A stretch of 64,000 bases of DNA from Phoronis australis (GCA_002633005.1 NMRA01000267.1:126001-190000); one strand, 5' to 3'; counted from the first letter of the stretch, positions 9,959-24,052 are shown. The notes: generated by a model not told the origin, from the sequence alone. Numbers and translations: made by a program.

Positions 9959-12818
9959 AGCGCAAGTTGAAATGAAAGCTTTTCTCACTAGACTATAGAC
10001 TTTTCACTGGATTTACCATTGGTCAGATTCTCTGCAGAGTTGCACAGTTTTGATCAAGTGTTGGAAGAGACGAAACATCTAAATAACTTCCAAATTCGAT
10101 GGGGTTTTATTTTGTCCCTACTGTTATTTAGTCCGGGGAATTACTTTTTCAAGAGACAGTGCAATGCTCTTGTCCCCTGTCCTATTTTGGGTACCGCATT
10201 TATTGGTTTAAAAACTTATGTTAGCTGGGATTGGTTGTGCCATTCACCCGCTGGTTATCTGCCTGTTCACATGATAAATAGCTCCTGGTTGACTTGAGTC
10301 TCAATGCATGACTAGTGAAGCCGCATGATGTAACTGACATCGTTGACTTGTGCCCGTCCTAGCATCGTGTCGCGCTTACAGCTGCAGTTATAGGTATGCC
10401 TGTTGCCGCTTACTCGTAGTCATGTGTTAGAGATTAGAGTTTTATTTATACAACTAACCAGTTGCCTAACTTCACCTTGTCTTTTATAGATTACGACTAC
10501 CCGTTGTTTCAACCAAGTTCCTATAGCCAAAAGTGCTTTGACACATGCTCACGGAACGACGCGTATTTCCATTTGTCTGCTTGAACGTAGGATTGCCAGT
10601 TTTAGTTGTTGTTTAACTGATGAAATCCCGACAGCTGTCGTCACTTTAAGACATACAGCCACAGAGACTTTTTAAAACACTAATATAAGCAACCATTTCC
10701 TTTTTTTATCTCGAGATGTTTTTCAATATCAAGAAGATTGTAGTAATTTGGTTGTGCGAGTCAATACTCTGGACATCATTTTCGGACATTGCATCTTTAA
10801 AATTCTACCGGCATTGGTTTTACAATTGTCATTTATTGTTTTGATATGAAACTACTGCTGTTCGTAATGTATCCAGTGATAAAACTTCTGTAGAAAATGG
10901 TACCAGTTCAAGTTTTTGGTGAATGTAGAGAGATGTTGAGTGGATAGTTGCATTGTTGATATCATCAGTGTCATCCTCATTGTAAGAAACATTGTTTTTG
11001 TTGTTTTATTACTCTTTTAGGTTATTACATTAGTCACTGTCCTGTTTCAGCATTTCTAGTGTAGTTTACAGTGAAGATAATCTTGTTTGATTAATGGCAT
11101 GTCGTAAATATGAGCAATAATCAGCGAGTTTAGACTGTGACGACAGAGAGAAACCACGGATTAATAGATTAGCAGAATATTTCTCATGTGCAATGTTTTT
11201 CAGTTTGAGAATAGAATTATTACTCGAGCAGGTGTTTCATTCACTTCTCAACTTTTGTGCAAAATAAGTAAGCAGAATATGCATGCCGAACGATTCTTTT
11301 TTGACTTTCAGATTTGCTTTGATTAAGGTATGTAGGACCGTAAAAAATGTCAAAAAAATTTGGAATATTGATTGGATTCATTTGAAACTTTCTGATATTA
11401 TGCTTCGTGCACTGTTCCAAGCACTATTAGAAATTGTTTCCAAAATGGCCGACTTTTGCATGAGGGTTCAACAAAATTAAGACTTAAGATTTTTATGGAA
11501 AAACAGGTTGCGTGAAACGAAATGATGATTTAAAAACCAATAACTGCATTTGTGAGATTTCCTTCATGTGAAATGCAATTTTATCATGTTACTGATAGCG
11601 TATTGTCATGACTGGACCTTTCTTTTTCGATAAATTTTAGGAAAAAGACTCTAGTCATGTGATATCATTAATGTCATGTACACATTCAGTAAAAAATGAA
11701 ATTGTACAGATTTTTCTGCTTTCAGAAAAAATTGTAGATTGTTGACTAAATGCAGAGCCTAGTTGATGAGGTCCTACATAACTTTGAAGTACGTGTAATG
11801 CATAGTGTGTAGATATAGAAGGTTTGCTGTGTGGTCATTGTGTTTTAGTGTCTCCCTGTATGATGAAAGCAATTTGTGCCTCTTCCAATTACAAATAAAC
11901 AGTAACTGTATGGCGTTGCCTGTGTTTATTTAAAGACAGGTGTTACCATTGAACGTCTGAAATAGCATGTTTTGTGGTGAGAATGAACATGCTGTAACTT
12001 GCTTTGCTAGTAAATATACTCTTTTTATTAGCCATTATGACAGGTGTTTTGTCTTTCATATGTTACTTAGTCTAAATCGCATGCTCTCACTTGCAACTAG
12101 ACTTTAAAAAATGCTTACAAAAACTACACTTTTATTAGGAGCATAGACAATAAAATTACTCAAGGCTCCTCTCAGAAATTGACTAATCAGGTATGCCTCT
12201 ATGATAAAACTCGTTTCAGTCAAGGATGTATAGGTGGAATTTCCGCTTAACTGGGACAAAGGTCGCTGTACCGTTAGTTGTTTGGGTTGGTATAAATTGG
12301 ATTTCATGTTACTACACTAAACTCTTGATCCAGTCTGATGACTAAACTGATGCAAGTTTTATGAAGGTTAACTTTCGATTGATGCGCCTCATTTTTTATC
12401 ATTTAGCTTTTTATCTTTTTTGGGGGGGGCAGGTTTTACCAGTTTACATTGGGTGCACCTCGAAATACGATGCATGATGCTGTTCCAACAAAAATAATGC
12501 CCCTATGATCATCATGCCACTAATAACGTGACACAGCTGCAAACCAAAGTTAGACCTGCTCTGCGCATGAGTTTTGTTGCTTGCGTTTCCTTCTCTGGTA
12601 TACAACCACTAATTACTCCCTGCATGCGTAGAACGATGGGAAACTTGAATGTTAGGAAAGTGTAGTGGCCCTGACTTACTTCAAGGTATATTGAGCGCTG
12701 TTTAGGACTTATGCCTTGGAATATCCCTTTTCCCACAATATGAGTGTCGAAAGTTTTGGTTTAATTTTGCGCGGTTAACAAAAACCGTGTTTCAAAATGG
12801 ACAAGTCGACACGTCTTG
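9959..12818. other. CLK 3' UTR and downstream non-coding DNA
   Basis: No coding exon is recognised. Positions 11290-11770 weakly resemble repeat-like segments at 32455-33050 and 48790-49240. They share an order of short blocks, including TTTGAAACTTTC, ATGAGGGTT and a CATGTGA block. Confidence 0.4.
11894..11899 (+). terminator. Candidate CLK polyadenylation signal
   Basis: The first AATAAA after the CLK stop codon, followed within 40 bases by the GT-rich stretch GTTGCCTGTGTTT. This would imply a 3' UTR of about 1.9 kb. No transcript evidence is available. Confidence 0.5.
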
Positions 12819-14783
12819 TTTTGTGATCGTAATCATGGAGCTCTTGGGTGTTGTTTTGATGATTATAACACTCGATTTTTATATTCTTTTGAAGTTGAGT
12901 TTTGCCCTGTTCTGTGGGCGAGAAAACGAAAATTGAATTGGATCACTCTCGTAAAATCGTTATTCCTTAACGTGATGGGGGTATTCCATTTTCGTTACCA
13001 ACACGACGTCACAGGAAGTGCGTACATGCTCCATTTTTGAATTTTCAATGTTTGTGTTCGATATTACACCCTGTTAATAAGAATTCGATTTTCATTTTTA
13101 TTCTGCTGAAACGGGGCAAAATGCAATTTTCACTTTGCCAATTTGACCTGCCGGGTAACGCCCAATAGAACTTCCAACAGTCCAAAGCAATCCTGTTTGA
13201 ACAAAGATTACACTGTGTAGTGCACGGGCTCATTTTGTGAACAATGACAAGTTTCGGTTTTGCTGACACGTTCAGGCTGGATTGACCTTCCATGTTCACA
13301 AAACTCACTAGCGTTCTCAGTGGCAGATCTACGTTTTCAGTAAGGGAGGGGGAGCTTTAGGATTCGCGCGAATCCGAGGCTCGTGGCGCCGAGCTGGTGG
13401 AGGTCGAGGGGTAACCCCCTCCCTTGTAAGATTTTTGTTGGTTTTTGTAGCCGATTTCGTTTTCTTGGTGACTTTTTTTTAATTTTTATTTTTGATCCTG
13501 TCCCAGGGAGGAGGGGTTTAAACCACCTGAACATTGTAAGAAAGTGGTGTTACCTGATTTCCGAGGGGCTAAAGAACTGTGGTTTACTGGAAAAGAATGA
13601 AGGTAGCCTACATGAAAAAAATAAATAAACACGTGGGAAAAATGTTTATTTTCTACGACTCGAATTGCTGCTTATCTGAACGCTCGTTTGGTTAGTGAAG
13701 GAGACTCAATCGTAACAATCATTCACAACTTAAAGTAAATAACTCTATCCCACGTTTTTGTTCAAAGACGTGCTACACGACTCTGGATAAAGCAGGCCNT
13801 TTTGTGGTCGTAATCATGGAGCTCTTGGGTGTTGTTTTGATGATTATAACACTCGATTTTTATATTCTTTTGAAGTTGAGTTTTGCCCTGTTCTGTGGGC
13901 GAGAAAAACCAAAACGAAAATTGAATTGGATTACTCTCGTAAAATCGTTATTCCTTACCGTGATGGGGGGATTCCATTTTCGCTACCAACACGAAGTCAC
14001 AGGAAGTGCGTACATACTCCATTTTTGAATTTCCAATGTTTGTGTTCCATATTACACCCTGTTAATAAGAGTTCGATTTTCATTTTTAGTCTGCTGAAAC
14101 GGGGAAAAATGCAATTTTCACTTGGCCAATTTGACCCGCCGGGTAGCGCCCAATAGAACTTCCAACAGTCCAAAGCAATCCCGTTTGAACGAAGATTACA
14201 CTGTGTAGTGTACGGGCCCATTTTGTGAACAATGACAGGTTTCGGTTTTGCTGACACGTTCAGGCTGGATTGACCTTCCATGTTCACAAAACTCACTAGC
14301 GTTCTCAGTGGCAGATCTACGTTTTCAGTAAGGGAGGGGGGCTTTAGGATTCGCGCGAATCCGAGGCTCGTGGCGCCGAGCTGGTGGAGGTCGAGGGGTA
14401 ACCCCCTCCCATGTAAGATTTTTGTTGGTTTTTGTAGCCGATTTCGTTTTCTTGGTGACGTTTTTTTTTAATTTTTATTTTTGATCCTGTCCCAGGGAGG
14501 AGGGTTTAAACCACCTGAACATTGTAAGAAAGTGGTGTTACCTTATTTCCGAGGGGCTAAAGAACTGTGGTTTACTGAAAAAGAATCAAGGTAGCCTACA
14601 TGAAAAAAATATACACGTGGGAAAAATGTTTATTTTCTACGACTCGATTTGCTGCTTATCTGAACGCTCGTTTGGTTAGTGAAGGAGACTCAATCGTAAC
14701 AATTATTCACAACTTATAAAGTAAATTACTCTATCCCACGTTTTTGTTCAACGACGTGCTACACGACTTTGGATAAAGCAGGT
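12819..14783 (+). repeat. 1-kb tandem duplication with N at the junction
   Basis: Copy 1 is 12819-13798 and copy 2 is 13800-14783, separated by one N at 13799. Both begin TTTTGTG.TCGTAATCATGG and end with GGATAAAGCAGG. They differ by scattered substitutions and short indels. Each contains CAGTGGCAGATCTACG (13318 and 14306), which resembles a hAT-type terminal repeat, followed by a GC-rich block with TTCGCGCGAA. It is probably an allelic contig overlap. Confidence 0.85.
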
Positions 14784-15220
14784 CCGACTCGGAGGTGCAC
14801 TAACTAGTCTCAATTCTTCACAAATATTTTGTTATCCACGTTTAACAATCAAAAAGGTACTCCGCTAAGTTGTCAAAACTACGTCATTTTTGTGAACCCA
14901 GCGAATTTTGCGGTGCGTTCTTTTATTAGTTATGCTATGCTGAGCAGCACGGTGCCGATAGTTTATGCTACGTAATGCAAATGAGCCACTGCTCAGAATA
15001 TTTCCATTTCGAACGTTTTTACTACGACCAGCATTTGATATGACGAACTGAGAAGTAAAGTCCCTTGTCAACAAAAGACTCTTTCATTTTCCGTTTTACT
15101 CATGAGCTGCACACCATAGGGACCGAGGGGGCTATAGCCCCTCTTTTTTCAGTGCTGTGCCGCCCTGTTACTGTAATATGAACGCAGGAAGCTGTCTTAT
15201 TTTATGCTTAATTATTACGC

Positions 15221-16025
15221 GAGTGTCTAGTCCAAGTTCGCACTTGAAAAACCCTAGATTCGTGTTACAAACAAGAACTCGAGATTTCAAGTTCAGACTC
15301 GAACTTATTATTGTATTACTAGTGGGGTCATTACGTTCAAGGTAGGATTAGACAGTGCATCTGCGTAAACCAAAAGTGTACTCGGGCACAGAATGATAGA
15401 CAGATGTGGCGTATTTAGAGGGGGCCATGGCTCCCCCTAAAATTTCTCTTACTTCATTTGGCAGTTCGGTCGTGCGAATGTCTGACGGGCAAAATCCTGG
15501 ACAATACTCTGCCACGGCACCCTAACTCAAAATTCTAGATCCGCCCCTGGACAGTAGTTACCTTAAGTCTGCATAAAGTACAATGGAAAATGTAAAAAAT
15601 AATCTAGATTTCTAGTACTAAGATTAGACCGAGGACCCGCCATCTTTTTACTTGAAATCGAACTCGAATTTTATTTTTGACATATTATGTTTTACTTAAG
15701 AATGAACTCAAGGCATATTGTCTATTGTTATGTGCTCGATTGTAATATGGTTCGCTTGGATGAATGTGCAATCCCTCTGTGCACTTGATGACCCCAGCAT
15801 CACAACTATAAGTTTGAATTTGAACTCAAAACCGTGAGTGTTTATTTGAAATCTCGAGTTTTTTGCTCAAGTGGTCACCAAGTGCGAACTTGGGTTAGAC
15901 ATTCGTCTCCGTAAACCATGATATTGTCGAGTGAATAATGATAGAAACTTATCTCGAGTTCGTATTAAAGTAGAATGGAAAATATCAAAAATAATTTGGA
16001 TTTCGAGACCGGAGATCAGACCTGG
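15221..16025. repeat. Decayed composite repeat with inverted and direct arms
   Basis: Positions 15221-15246 are an imperfect inverted copy of 15879-15904 (CAAGTGCGAACTTGG arm). Blocks 15345-15640 and 15893-16020 are direct copies sharing CGTAAACC, ATGATAGA and AATGGAAAAT. A short element at 15401-15549 interrupts the first direct copy. Confidence 0.6.
15401..15549. mobile_element. hAT-like MITE
   Basis: It begins CAGATGTGGCGTATTTAG and ends with the reverse complement of CAGGGGCGGATCTAG, an imperfect terminal inverted repeat of hAT type. It is about 149 bp with no coding capacity. Comparison with the related segment near 15930, which lacks it, supports an insertion. A clean 8-bp target duplication is not visible. 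Confidence 0.5.
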
Positions 16026-16593
16026 CCACAGAAATGCAAAGGTTAAACATAGAAAATTTACTTAGTTCTGTTTATTGACAAAAATTATGTAATGTTGAAC
16101 AAGCGTCGTTTGACGATATGTTTTGTGTTAACTGGTTTGCTTTGAAATTCTTTGAGTAGGGAGACTTAAACGAGCATGGAATGGAATAATTTCACGCAAG
16201 CCTCAGCACAGGCCTAGTCAGAATTCATTACGATTAACGGTTTAAGTTGCTGGATCCTAGTTTAGCTAAAATTCAAATTAAACGGAAATGTGTATGTTAT
16301 ACATCGAAACAAACGGTGTTCTTTGGGCTGGGTACAAAAAGAGTGCCTCATTTCCTTGCATGTTGTATAATTAATGACCAATTGTGGATGAGTTTCTTTT
16401 CCGAGGACCCCGATTAAATTTTCCACGATTATTGTAAAAGAATGCAAGAACACGCGGCTTTGGTGATTTTTTGTACCCTGATCAAATATTATTCGTCACA
16501 CTGAAAATTCGATCAGTCATGTTCGCCAAATTCAAGCCCGTCAACTACTTCTTTCACTTTCTGAACATTTACGTATTAATTAATAATCCACAG

Positions 16594-16760
16594 ATCAAAG
16601 AAGAATAAAGCGAATCTCGGAGCAGCTAATCCAAGCCTTCCCACAATTCTCCATGTCCACTATAATGAAGGTCGTGGAAGAGGAACAAACCGCTAACGGT
16701 GCCGCTGATAAACTGCTCACAATGGACGAGGGTGCAGCTGTGTGCAATGGTGGAACATAA
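16594..16760 (+). CDS. Terminal exon encoding a CUE-like domain
   Basis: Acceptor CAG at 16591-16593, stop TAA at 16758-16760. Two bases complete a codon, then 54 codons read QRRIKRISEQLIQAFPQFSM, STIMKVVEEE, QTANGAADKLLTMDEG and a short tail. The Phe-Pro pair followed about 25 residues later by Ala-x-x-Leu-Leu is the hallmark of CUE ubiquitin-binding domains. The parent gene is uncertain. It is in phase with the cryptic CLK donor at 9929/9930, giving a possible alternative CLK tail, or it may belong to a gene whose other exons I cannot see near the N at 13799. A chance open frame cannot be excluded. Confidence 0.5.
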
Positions 16761-16840
16761 AACTATTGGTGCGATATACGAAGTCCATAGTTTTAGAGTG
16801 GTGTTGTCCCTGTAAATGTCGATGATTGGACAAATAGATG

Positions 16841-16846
16841 ATTAAA
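16841..16846 (+). terminator. Weak polyadenylation signal after the CUE-like exon
   Basis: ATTAAA lies 80 bp after the stop codon of 16594-16760, followed by a GT-containing stretch. It is consistent with 16594-16760 being a true last exon. Confidence 0.3.
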
Positions 16847-19800
16847 TAATGCAAATTGATATTTTGAAGAAATGAGTTGTCTGGGACGGGCGCCCTTGTT
16901 TAAACCGTAATAGTTGAGATTGGTTGGTTAAGTAAGCAAATCAACGTCAGATGCAACAAGCCTCTCCGTGTGCTTGTTGCCAATTGAAGTATAGAATCAA
17001 GTTTTCACGCGATGCTCTGATCCGGTGATGGTTATGAGCCACAAACTGGAAATTTGTTTTAAAGAATATTGCCAGTGTTCTTTGCATCCCGCGGCGAACT
17101 GCAGCTATAGTGAAAAGACAGAGTGAAATACTAAATGACACGCTGTTCTTATTTCAGTAAGAAGGTGTTAATATTCAGTTTATTTGATCAGAAATCCTCA
17201 GTGAAAGAAAACCACACAGCAGCTCAATGGAATGACAGGCGAAGTTTATTTTAATCCTCAACTTGTTTTTTACAGATTGAACCGAGAGCTACGCCAAAGG
17301 GGTTGATCCCAAGATCGGGAACGAGCACAATCTGTCTCGGCGCCACGCCCACTACCATACATGATGGCTGCTGATAGGCGTGGCTGGGCACGTCTTTTGC
17401 ATAATACCCTAACTTCAACCGTCCATTCGCTTAAGTTGCCTACAAAACATTGATGGACAGTGAAGATGAGTTTATCACCGATATAAAAAAGAAATCACTA
17501 CATTATGCACTACCATGTACACACTCTGATGCCTCGAATTTTGAAGCCGGAAAAAGGTTTCTCTAGACTCTACTTTTTTGTCTTTTCACATGACCTAAAA
17601 AGGAGCGTTGATATTAATATTCTTCCGGAAACGGACATACTTTTTTCACATACTTGTGAGACTTGGCGCTGTCAATATGTTAATGTGACACCGAGATCGG
17701 GTTGGAAAAAGTCGACGTTCAGATTTTCATTGACGATCTTTGTCAGGCAACTGCAGTGTTAAAAACTACAGTCTGTGATTAACATAAGTTATATCAATAC
17801 CGTTGCAACTCGCCTTCTGCTAGAAAGGTTTTAATTACAGGTTAGCGGCAAGGTCAAACCTCCTGAGTTTTAGTGTTTTGTAGTTAGTGTGTTTATAAAC
17901 CAAGAACGGCTGTATTTATACATAGCCACAGTTCAGCATAGCCGATTATAAATTCTGTGAATTTTGTCATTGTATCATATTGTATTTTATTCCCGAGACT
18001 GCGCAATACTCTCAAGAAAACGTAAAATGAGTATCCTATTTATTGAAATTTCATATTTCATGTTTATATTTTTAACAGCGACAAGTGTTTTCTCTGTCTG
18101 ATTCTTCTTCGAAATATACACACTGTGCAATTCTACATCACATTTACGTTCGGTTTTGCATTTTCTGTTTGCACACAACAGCGCCGCCATACACGTGACT
18201 TCATGATGCAATATTAATTTGTGTCTCACAGTTTTAAGCTGTAATCAAATTGGAAATTATACATGCGTAATATTCGAGTTCTGCTGCATTAATTTACATT
18301 TAGGAAACCAATTTGACCTCTCTGACTACTGAACCGTGTCAGAACTGGTATAAAAATTCTTAATTTGAAAGAATGGGGTTTTACCTTACGTGAGCTTTGT
18401 TCCCACAATATAGACAATGTAGTTACACTTTTACGAATTCTATACACGTGACTATAGACAATTTTTAATTTGCGAACTGTTTCCGCATGAACTGTGAACA
18501 AAACAACGGTCGAGTAGTGCTAGATTTGGACTGCGTTTTGAGGGACCAAAATTGCAAAACACGGTTTGGGCTACCTTAATAATAACATTTTCCATTTTGT
18601 TGTGTATGATGAGAACATTTTTAGAACTCCCGGTAAAAATTCACAATATAAAAACGACTAGATTTTCGATTTTTTGTAAGAAAAATTATTCACTTGCGTA
18701 GATTTTACACACGTTAGAGTACCCGGCAAAAGGTATGACGTTTGATACATGCCACAATTTTATCGGCATTTCAGTCATTTCCTTATTTTTGAACTCTCAG
18801 TTCAAATTTTTAACCAGTCGCTCACAGGGCACTGTGTTTAAAGTTGGCATTTTGATGTGCTTGATAGATATATGAGCAGTTGTAAACCAAAACAGATAAC
18901 GACTGAACATATTTCTTCCGGAATTTGTTAGTGCCAGTTCAAACTAGAAATTTTGAAACTCATCCTGCGTCGTCGCTACCAACTCATTGTTGCCCGTAAA
19001 CGTTCACAAATACTTCACGTCACGCATACTTCACGTGAAAAAACACCTGGCATTATGCAACATTTTCGTGTTCCATACGCGTAATTTTTCAAGTGTTGAA
19101 AAGGGCATGTGTTTGTATGAAGTATAAACAGACAAAAGACATAAGCAAAGCATATAATTGTTTGGTGGTAAAATTTTTTCACTTGAAAAGTGTTAATTTG
19201 GAAACCAACACAACCCAACACAGGCAAGTGATTCGCCAGCCTTGTAAAACAGTGTGCTGTATTCATTCTATGGGTGACAAGAAAATACTCTCCTATTGAC
19301 TGAATTCTTTCGAAGAGACTGCCAGTTTGTTATACCAGTTGCTGCTTTTATTACAGATAACGCCATGTACAAATGTCATCCTATGTCTGTTGTGGTGTAA
19401 TGTTCGTGGAGATAAACATTCTGAGTTTTATGCCAGCGTTCATGGAACATTTCCGAATTAACAACAACACTGCACTTCTGCTACATCAGAATCCTCGCCA
19501 TTAACAAAAACGTTCGGATAACTGTATATAGGCTGTTATACAATAGTTCAAATTCGCAAAAAACTTCCTTTGACTCTCAAGTAATCCTTTTTGAAGTAGG
19601 GGAATAAATTGCACCTAAGATTCTCAAGGCAACGCAAGTCAGCTTTGGGTGGAATCGTGTACTGAGCTTGAAGACTAAGTAATCTAAAGCCATTAGTTGT
19701 GAGCTTTTTCACTGTTGAGTCCAAGTTGTCAACAAGTTTTTGTGTCTTGGCCAAACCTGGAAGGATACGTACATTTGGACTCATGCACACGTCCAGTAAT

Positions 19801-22800
19801 ATTCGTTAACATCTAGGCCTTAGAACGGTTTCTAATCTCTTAGGTCTATGCAGATTATTGCCAGTTTGCATAATTATCCAGCCACCACCTACAGTTGTCA
19901 TCTAAATGGTCTCCCTGTAAGTGTGGGGGGAAGCGTCAAGATGGACAGCCGGAAGGTCTTCGCCCTTCAAGATGGATGGTCGGTGCACAAATGGCTGCGT
20001 GTTTGCGTAATGAAAACTTAACGTTTTCGGGCAAGAAATTGTCAGCAATGGCGTTTAACAACCATCGTAATCTATATTTTGAAAAGGGTTATCAAAAGTT
20101 CAAGTAAATTGGATAGTCCTTGTCTCTTCAGACAAACATTTTGTCCATAAAATATTCGTCAGTTACCAAAATCCCTTCATCTAACAAATTCAAATTCACT
20201 GCCACTAGCTAAGTCGGCGATGAAAGTACTCAAATTATTCCGTTTCTGTAAAATGAAAAGCTGCTTAAATTATAAATAACAATTAATAAATGAGCAAAAT
20301 GGCAAAATATAAACAAGTTTACTATTCTAAAATGGATAGGTTTGAGGTTGAAAAACGACTGTAGTACATGTTTACTGAAAGTATTTTTTAAAAAACCTCT
20401 CAATTTTCCGCCGAATACAGCCATTTCAAATATGCTGAAAACTGGTTCCACAAAAATCGTTTACAATTTGAAACCCCTAATCGCACTCCTCGTCACATTT
20501 ATATGCCATTTCAACCAACTTTTCAAAATTCTTACAATTTGATTTATTTTCAGTTATAACGCGAAATATATTTGCTAACGTATGGTGCGAGAATTACTCT
20601 CTTATCTTAACCCTTCTCCAAAATTACGAAGATTTTTTTTGGTTTCTAGTGTGGAATTCGCCAAAAACGGAAAAGTTAGCGAAACATTTTGTGCCATGAT
20701 ACGTTTCCTGATACGTTGCGTCGAGAGCTATCTCTTGGTACCCGACAACAGTTGACATCCTGAAGGGTGAACCAAACCTACATAGATTATACCGGTATTC
20801 TGGCGGCGAAGAATTAGTTCAAGGCTCAATCAAATCAGCAATTCACCAAAGTAAAAAGGTAACGTGAACTTAATATGTGTGCAAACAAATAATTTGATTT
20901 CATTTTACATTATTTACAAGTGCCACCATTTACTTCCTAAGCTAACACTAATGAATTTTCTTACTTAGATACGGTCAGGTTCATCACCAGATACAACCAG
21001 CCGGTATAATCAGACGAAACAACAGGACTTACCTATCTTGTAATATCGGACATCAAAAGAAATGCCAAGCGACCGCTTTTGCATTCCATAAGCTCTTATG
21101 TTTCCCGTATTCGTAAATATTAATCCCTTTCGTGAACTATTTCTGAGCGGACACGCGAAGTACCGTCGACTTCCACGAATCGAGCAGTGGACGACACGGT
21201 CTCACCACCTGGTGACTGCAAGAACCATAAGTGCTAAGAACGCATAAAATAAGAATTATCGTAGATCTATTAGCAAAATTTTCCGTGGCAATATAACCTA
21301 CTCTCACTAATTTGATATACACGAGGTGCGACTAGAGAAAGAGCCTTGCATGGTTTAGTACAGTATTCGCGAAAAAATCCAAGGACAACCTGTTTCCTGT
21401 AGAATGTTGATCACACCGTAATGAAAACTAAGGTTACACTTCGCCCTGTTTATTATATCAAAAACGCTCTTTCTGTTTTCTCAATAAAAGGTTTAGTTTT
21501 CGTTTTTTTCATAAAAATCTTTTCATTTTGCTCCTAAAAGCCATGTTGCATACAAAAATGAAAAATTTCGAAAACTATTCTCAAAAGCGTTTTGCAGATG
21601 TGCAAAAGGTATTATAGTGTCTGAAAATTTTACTTGACTCCCGATTAGCTATTTCCTAAATTAGCCAATTTTGGATACTTCTCTAGAGTTGCACATAACC
21701 GTTTGAGTGGTACGTTGATTCAACTTTCCACAAAACGTCTAATAATGAAGTTCCACGGTTTTAAAACTTGGCATATCGATTGCTTAGGGGTTCGTTCACA
21801 ATCATCGCCAATTTCAAAGAATCCCAAAATGCAGTACGTTTTTTCGGGGTCTCCCCCTGATGGCGTTTATACTGTTGAAATGTTTGCAGGTTAGAATTCA
21901 CGTTTCATGCAAACTGGTTCAAAGATAAACGTTGGTCTTTATTTGTACAGTGCCAAAATAAAACAGGCATCGTCAAACAATTCATGGTGTATTGTGTTTC
22001 TTAGTAAATCACACTATCTTAACAAACTTCTGTTAAGTGGTTGAACATCCTCGACAAGAAGTAAGATAAAGCACATCTTTGGTTCTGCACTGAAATAATC
22101 TGGTCTTCGTTTTCGACGCTTTGTCCCTTTTGTTGAGTGCCGCTCGTATGAACACGCCAGAGATGAGATTGTGGCAGTTCCGCACGAATTTTGTCCCCGG
22201 ACTATCTTTATGGTGCGACGTTTGTTTATCCGATGTCGATCAAAGTGTAGGTAGCTGTAAAGATTTGGAAGCGCGAATTGATGGCACTGATGTACGAAAT
22301 GATACTAACAATTACAAGTTGTGTTTTTGTGTATGATCCCGGGTTCCTGAACCAAAAGACAGGCAAGGCGGGTTCAAAGCAGCCGGTCGGGAATCAGGCG
22401 CCATTTTTTCGCTGGTTCAACAAGAAAAGCGGGAAACATCCAGTCCACAGTCTCTGTAAAACGTTGCAGTCGGGTCTTGGCGATATTCAACTGATACTTC
22501 GTCGTATTTTATACATGTATTACGACAAATTTTGTTTTACGCTAGCGGCAATCATTTCCCCGGCATCCCTACAGCGTACACTCCGTGAAAATGGCAACAC
22601 GCTTGTGAACGGTTCCTAGATATTTCTTCAAAAATCGACCAGTCGGAAAATTACAAACCAAATAGGAGCATATTTCACATTAATATAGATAAATAATGGA
22701 TACAATGCCATTAACAGATGGTGACACTTGTCATTGATACTCTCGATTTCTCGAATCAAGGAACATTAAGACACTGATTCCGAATGGTAAGAAGTTGGTG

Positions 22801-22829
22801 GTGCCTTGCCACTAGTCTGAATTTTAAGC

Positions 22830-22970
22830 TTTTAATAATTCATTTACGCTTGAACAATTAATTTGCACCATAACTTGATAATTAATTTACGCCGTTGACA
22901 ACTAGGTTATGCCGTTAATGTCCGCAGTTAAGAATTAATTTACGCCCTTAAAATTTATTGACGCATTAGT
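22830..22970 (+). repeat. Degenerate TTAATTTACGCC repeat
   Basis: Several imperfect units of AATTAATTTACGCC and TTATGCC spaced 20-40 bases apart. Looks like a decayed minisatellite. Confidence 0.5.
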
Positions 22971-24052
22971 TTATGCCTATAAATTTCCGGACGTAACATG
23001 TATGATGTAGAGCTTCATGCATTTCACGTGACGTGAAAGAGTAAATTCTAGTATAGACGGTGGAGAAGAGAAAAGAAACAGGGTCTAAATACGCGCATGT
23101 ACGGCGCAACATAGTTGATTAATCTGATTTCAGTTGAGATTTTATGAAAAGAAGGATTTCCAAAAGAGCCCCCACCAACATAAAGCCCCCATGGGAGCTC
23201 TGTCGGAAGAAACGACCGAAAAAGCTCCATGGGTCATGCATGCTTGGTACGAGGCAAATGCCTGCTGGAAAATAGGTCAAAGTGTCATTATTTACTCAAT
23301 ATTGGTCCTTAAATGATTAATAATTCAAGTTTATTGGAGGCGTCGCCATACTGCTGGTAACATGCACTTTAATAGATATTTAATTTCAAAATTGTCATTG
23401 TTTTCATTCAAACGATGACAAAGAGAAGTCACCGCCAAAATAATCTCAAACGCACTCTCATGACTTGAAAGCCCATTGTTGAACGCGGACATTGTGGTCC
23501 GCCAGTTTCCGATAGAGCCTTAGTTACCGCTTTTTTCAAATGAGCCGCCTGGGTGCGTTTTGTGAACGCAAGTCGAGATCACTTCTGAAAACAGGACAAT
23601 GAGCCACCAGGGGATCTTTCGGAAATCCCCGGTACTGAGCGGATCGTTGTATTTGTTGATGTGATATAAAAAAATTAACTGTGCATAAGTGATGTTGGCG
23701 GCGAATACGCCAAAAAGCACTTTATTATCCGAGTGCCAGAAATATTACATGTTCGTCTAATCATCCAGGGAGCATAATTTCTTGGATAATCGTGGACCAT
23801 AATCAAGTATGGAGAGACTTGTTCACTTTTTCTTTAGTCGTTTCTTAGGCTTAATATGACAGCAAGATGGTGATTTTTCATTCGATGTCCATTTAATATT
23901 GTGCTATTATTCTAAGTCAATCATGAACAGATGAAATATTTTCTAGATTTACACTCTGCAATAATTACCGAAAATATTGTTCGCTTGTCCGAATGTTCGT
24001 TATACATGAAAGCGAACAGCTGTTGACCTCTACAGAGCAGACGTAAACACTG

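Noticed and set aside
17453-17566. Short gene starting MDSEDEFITDIKKK
   Set aside because: Only 37 codons, no donor in frame that leads to a recognisable exon, no family match. Left as intergenic.
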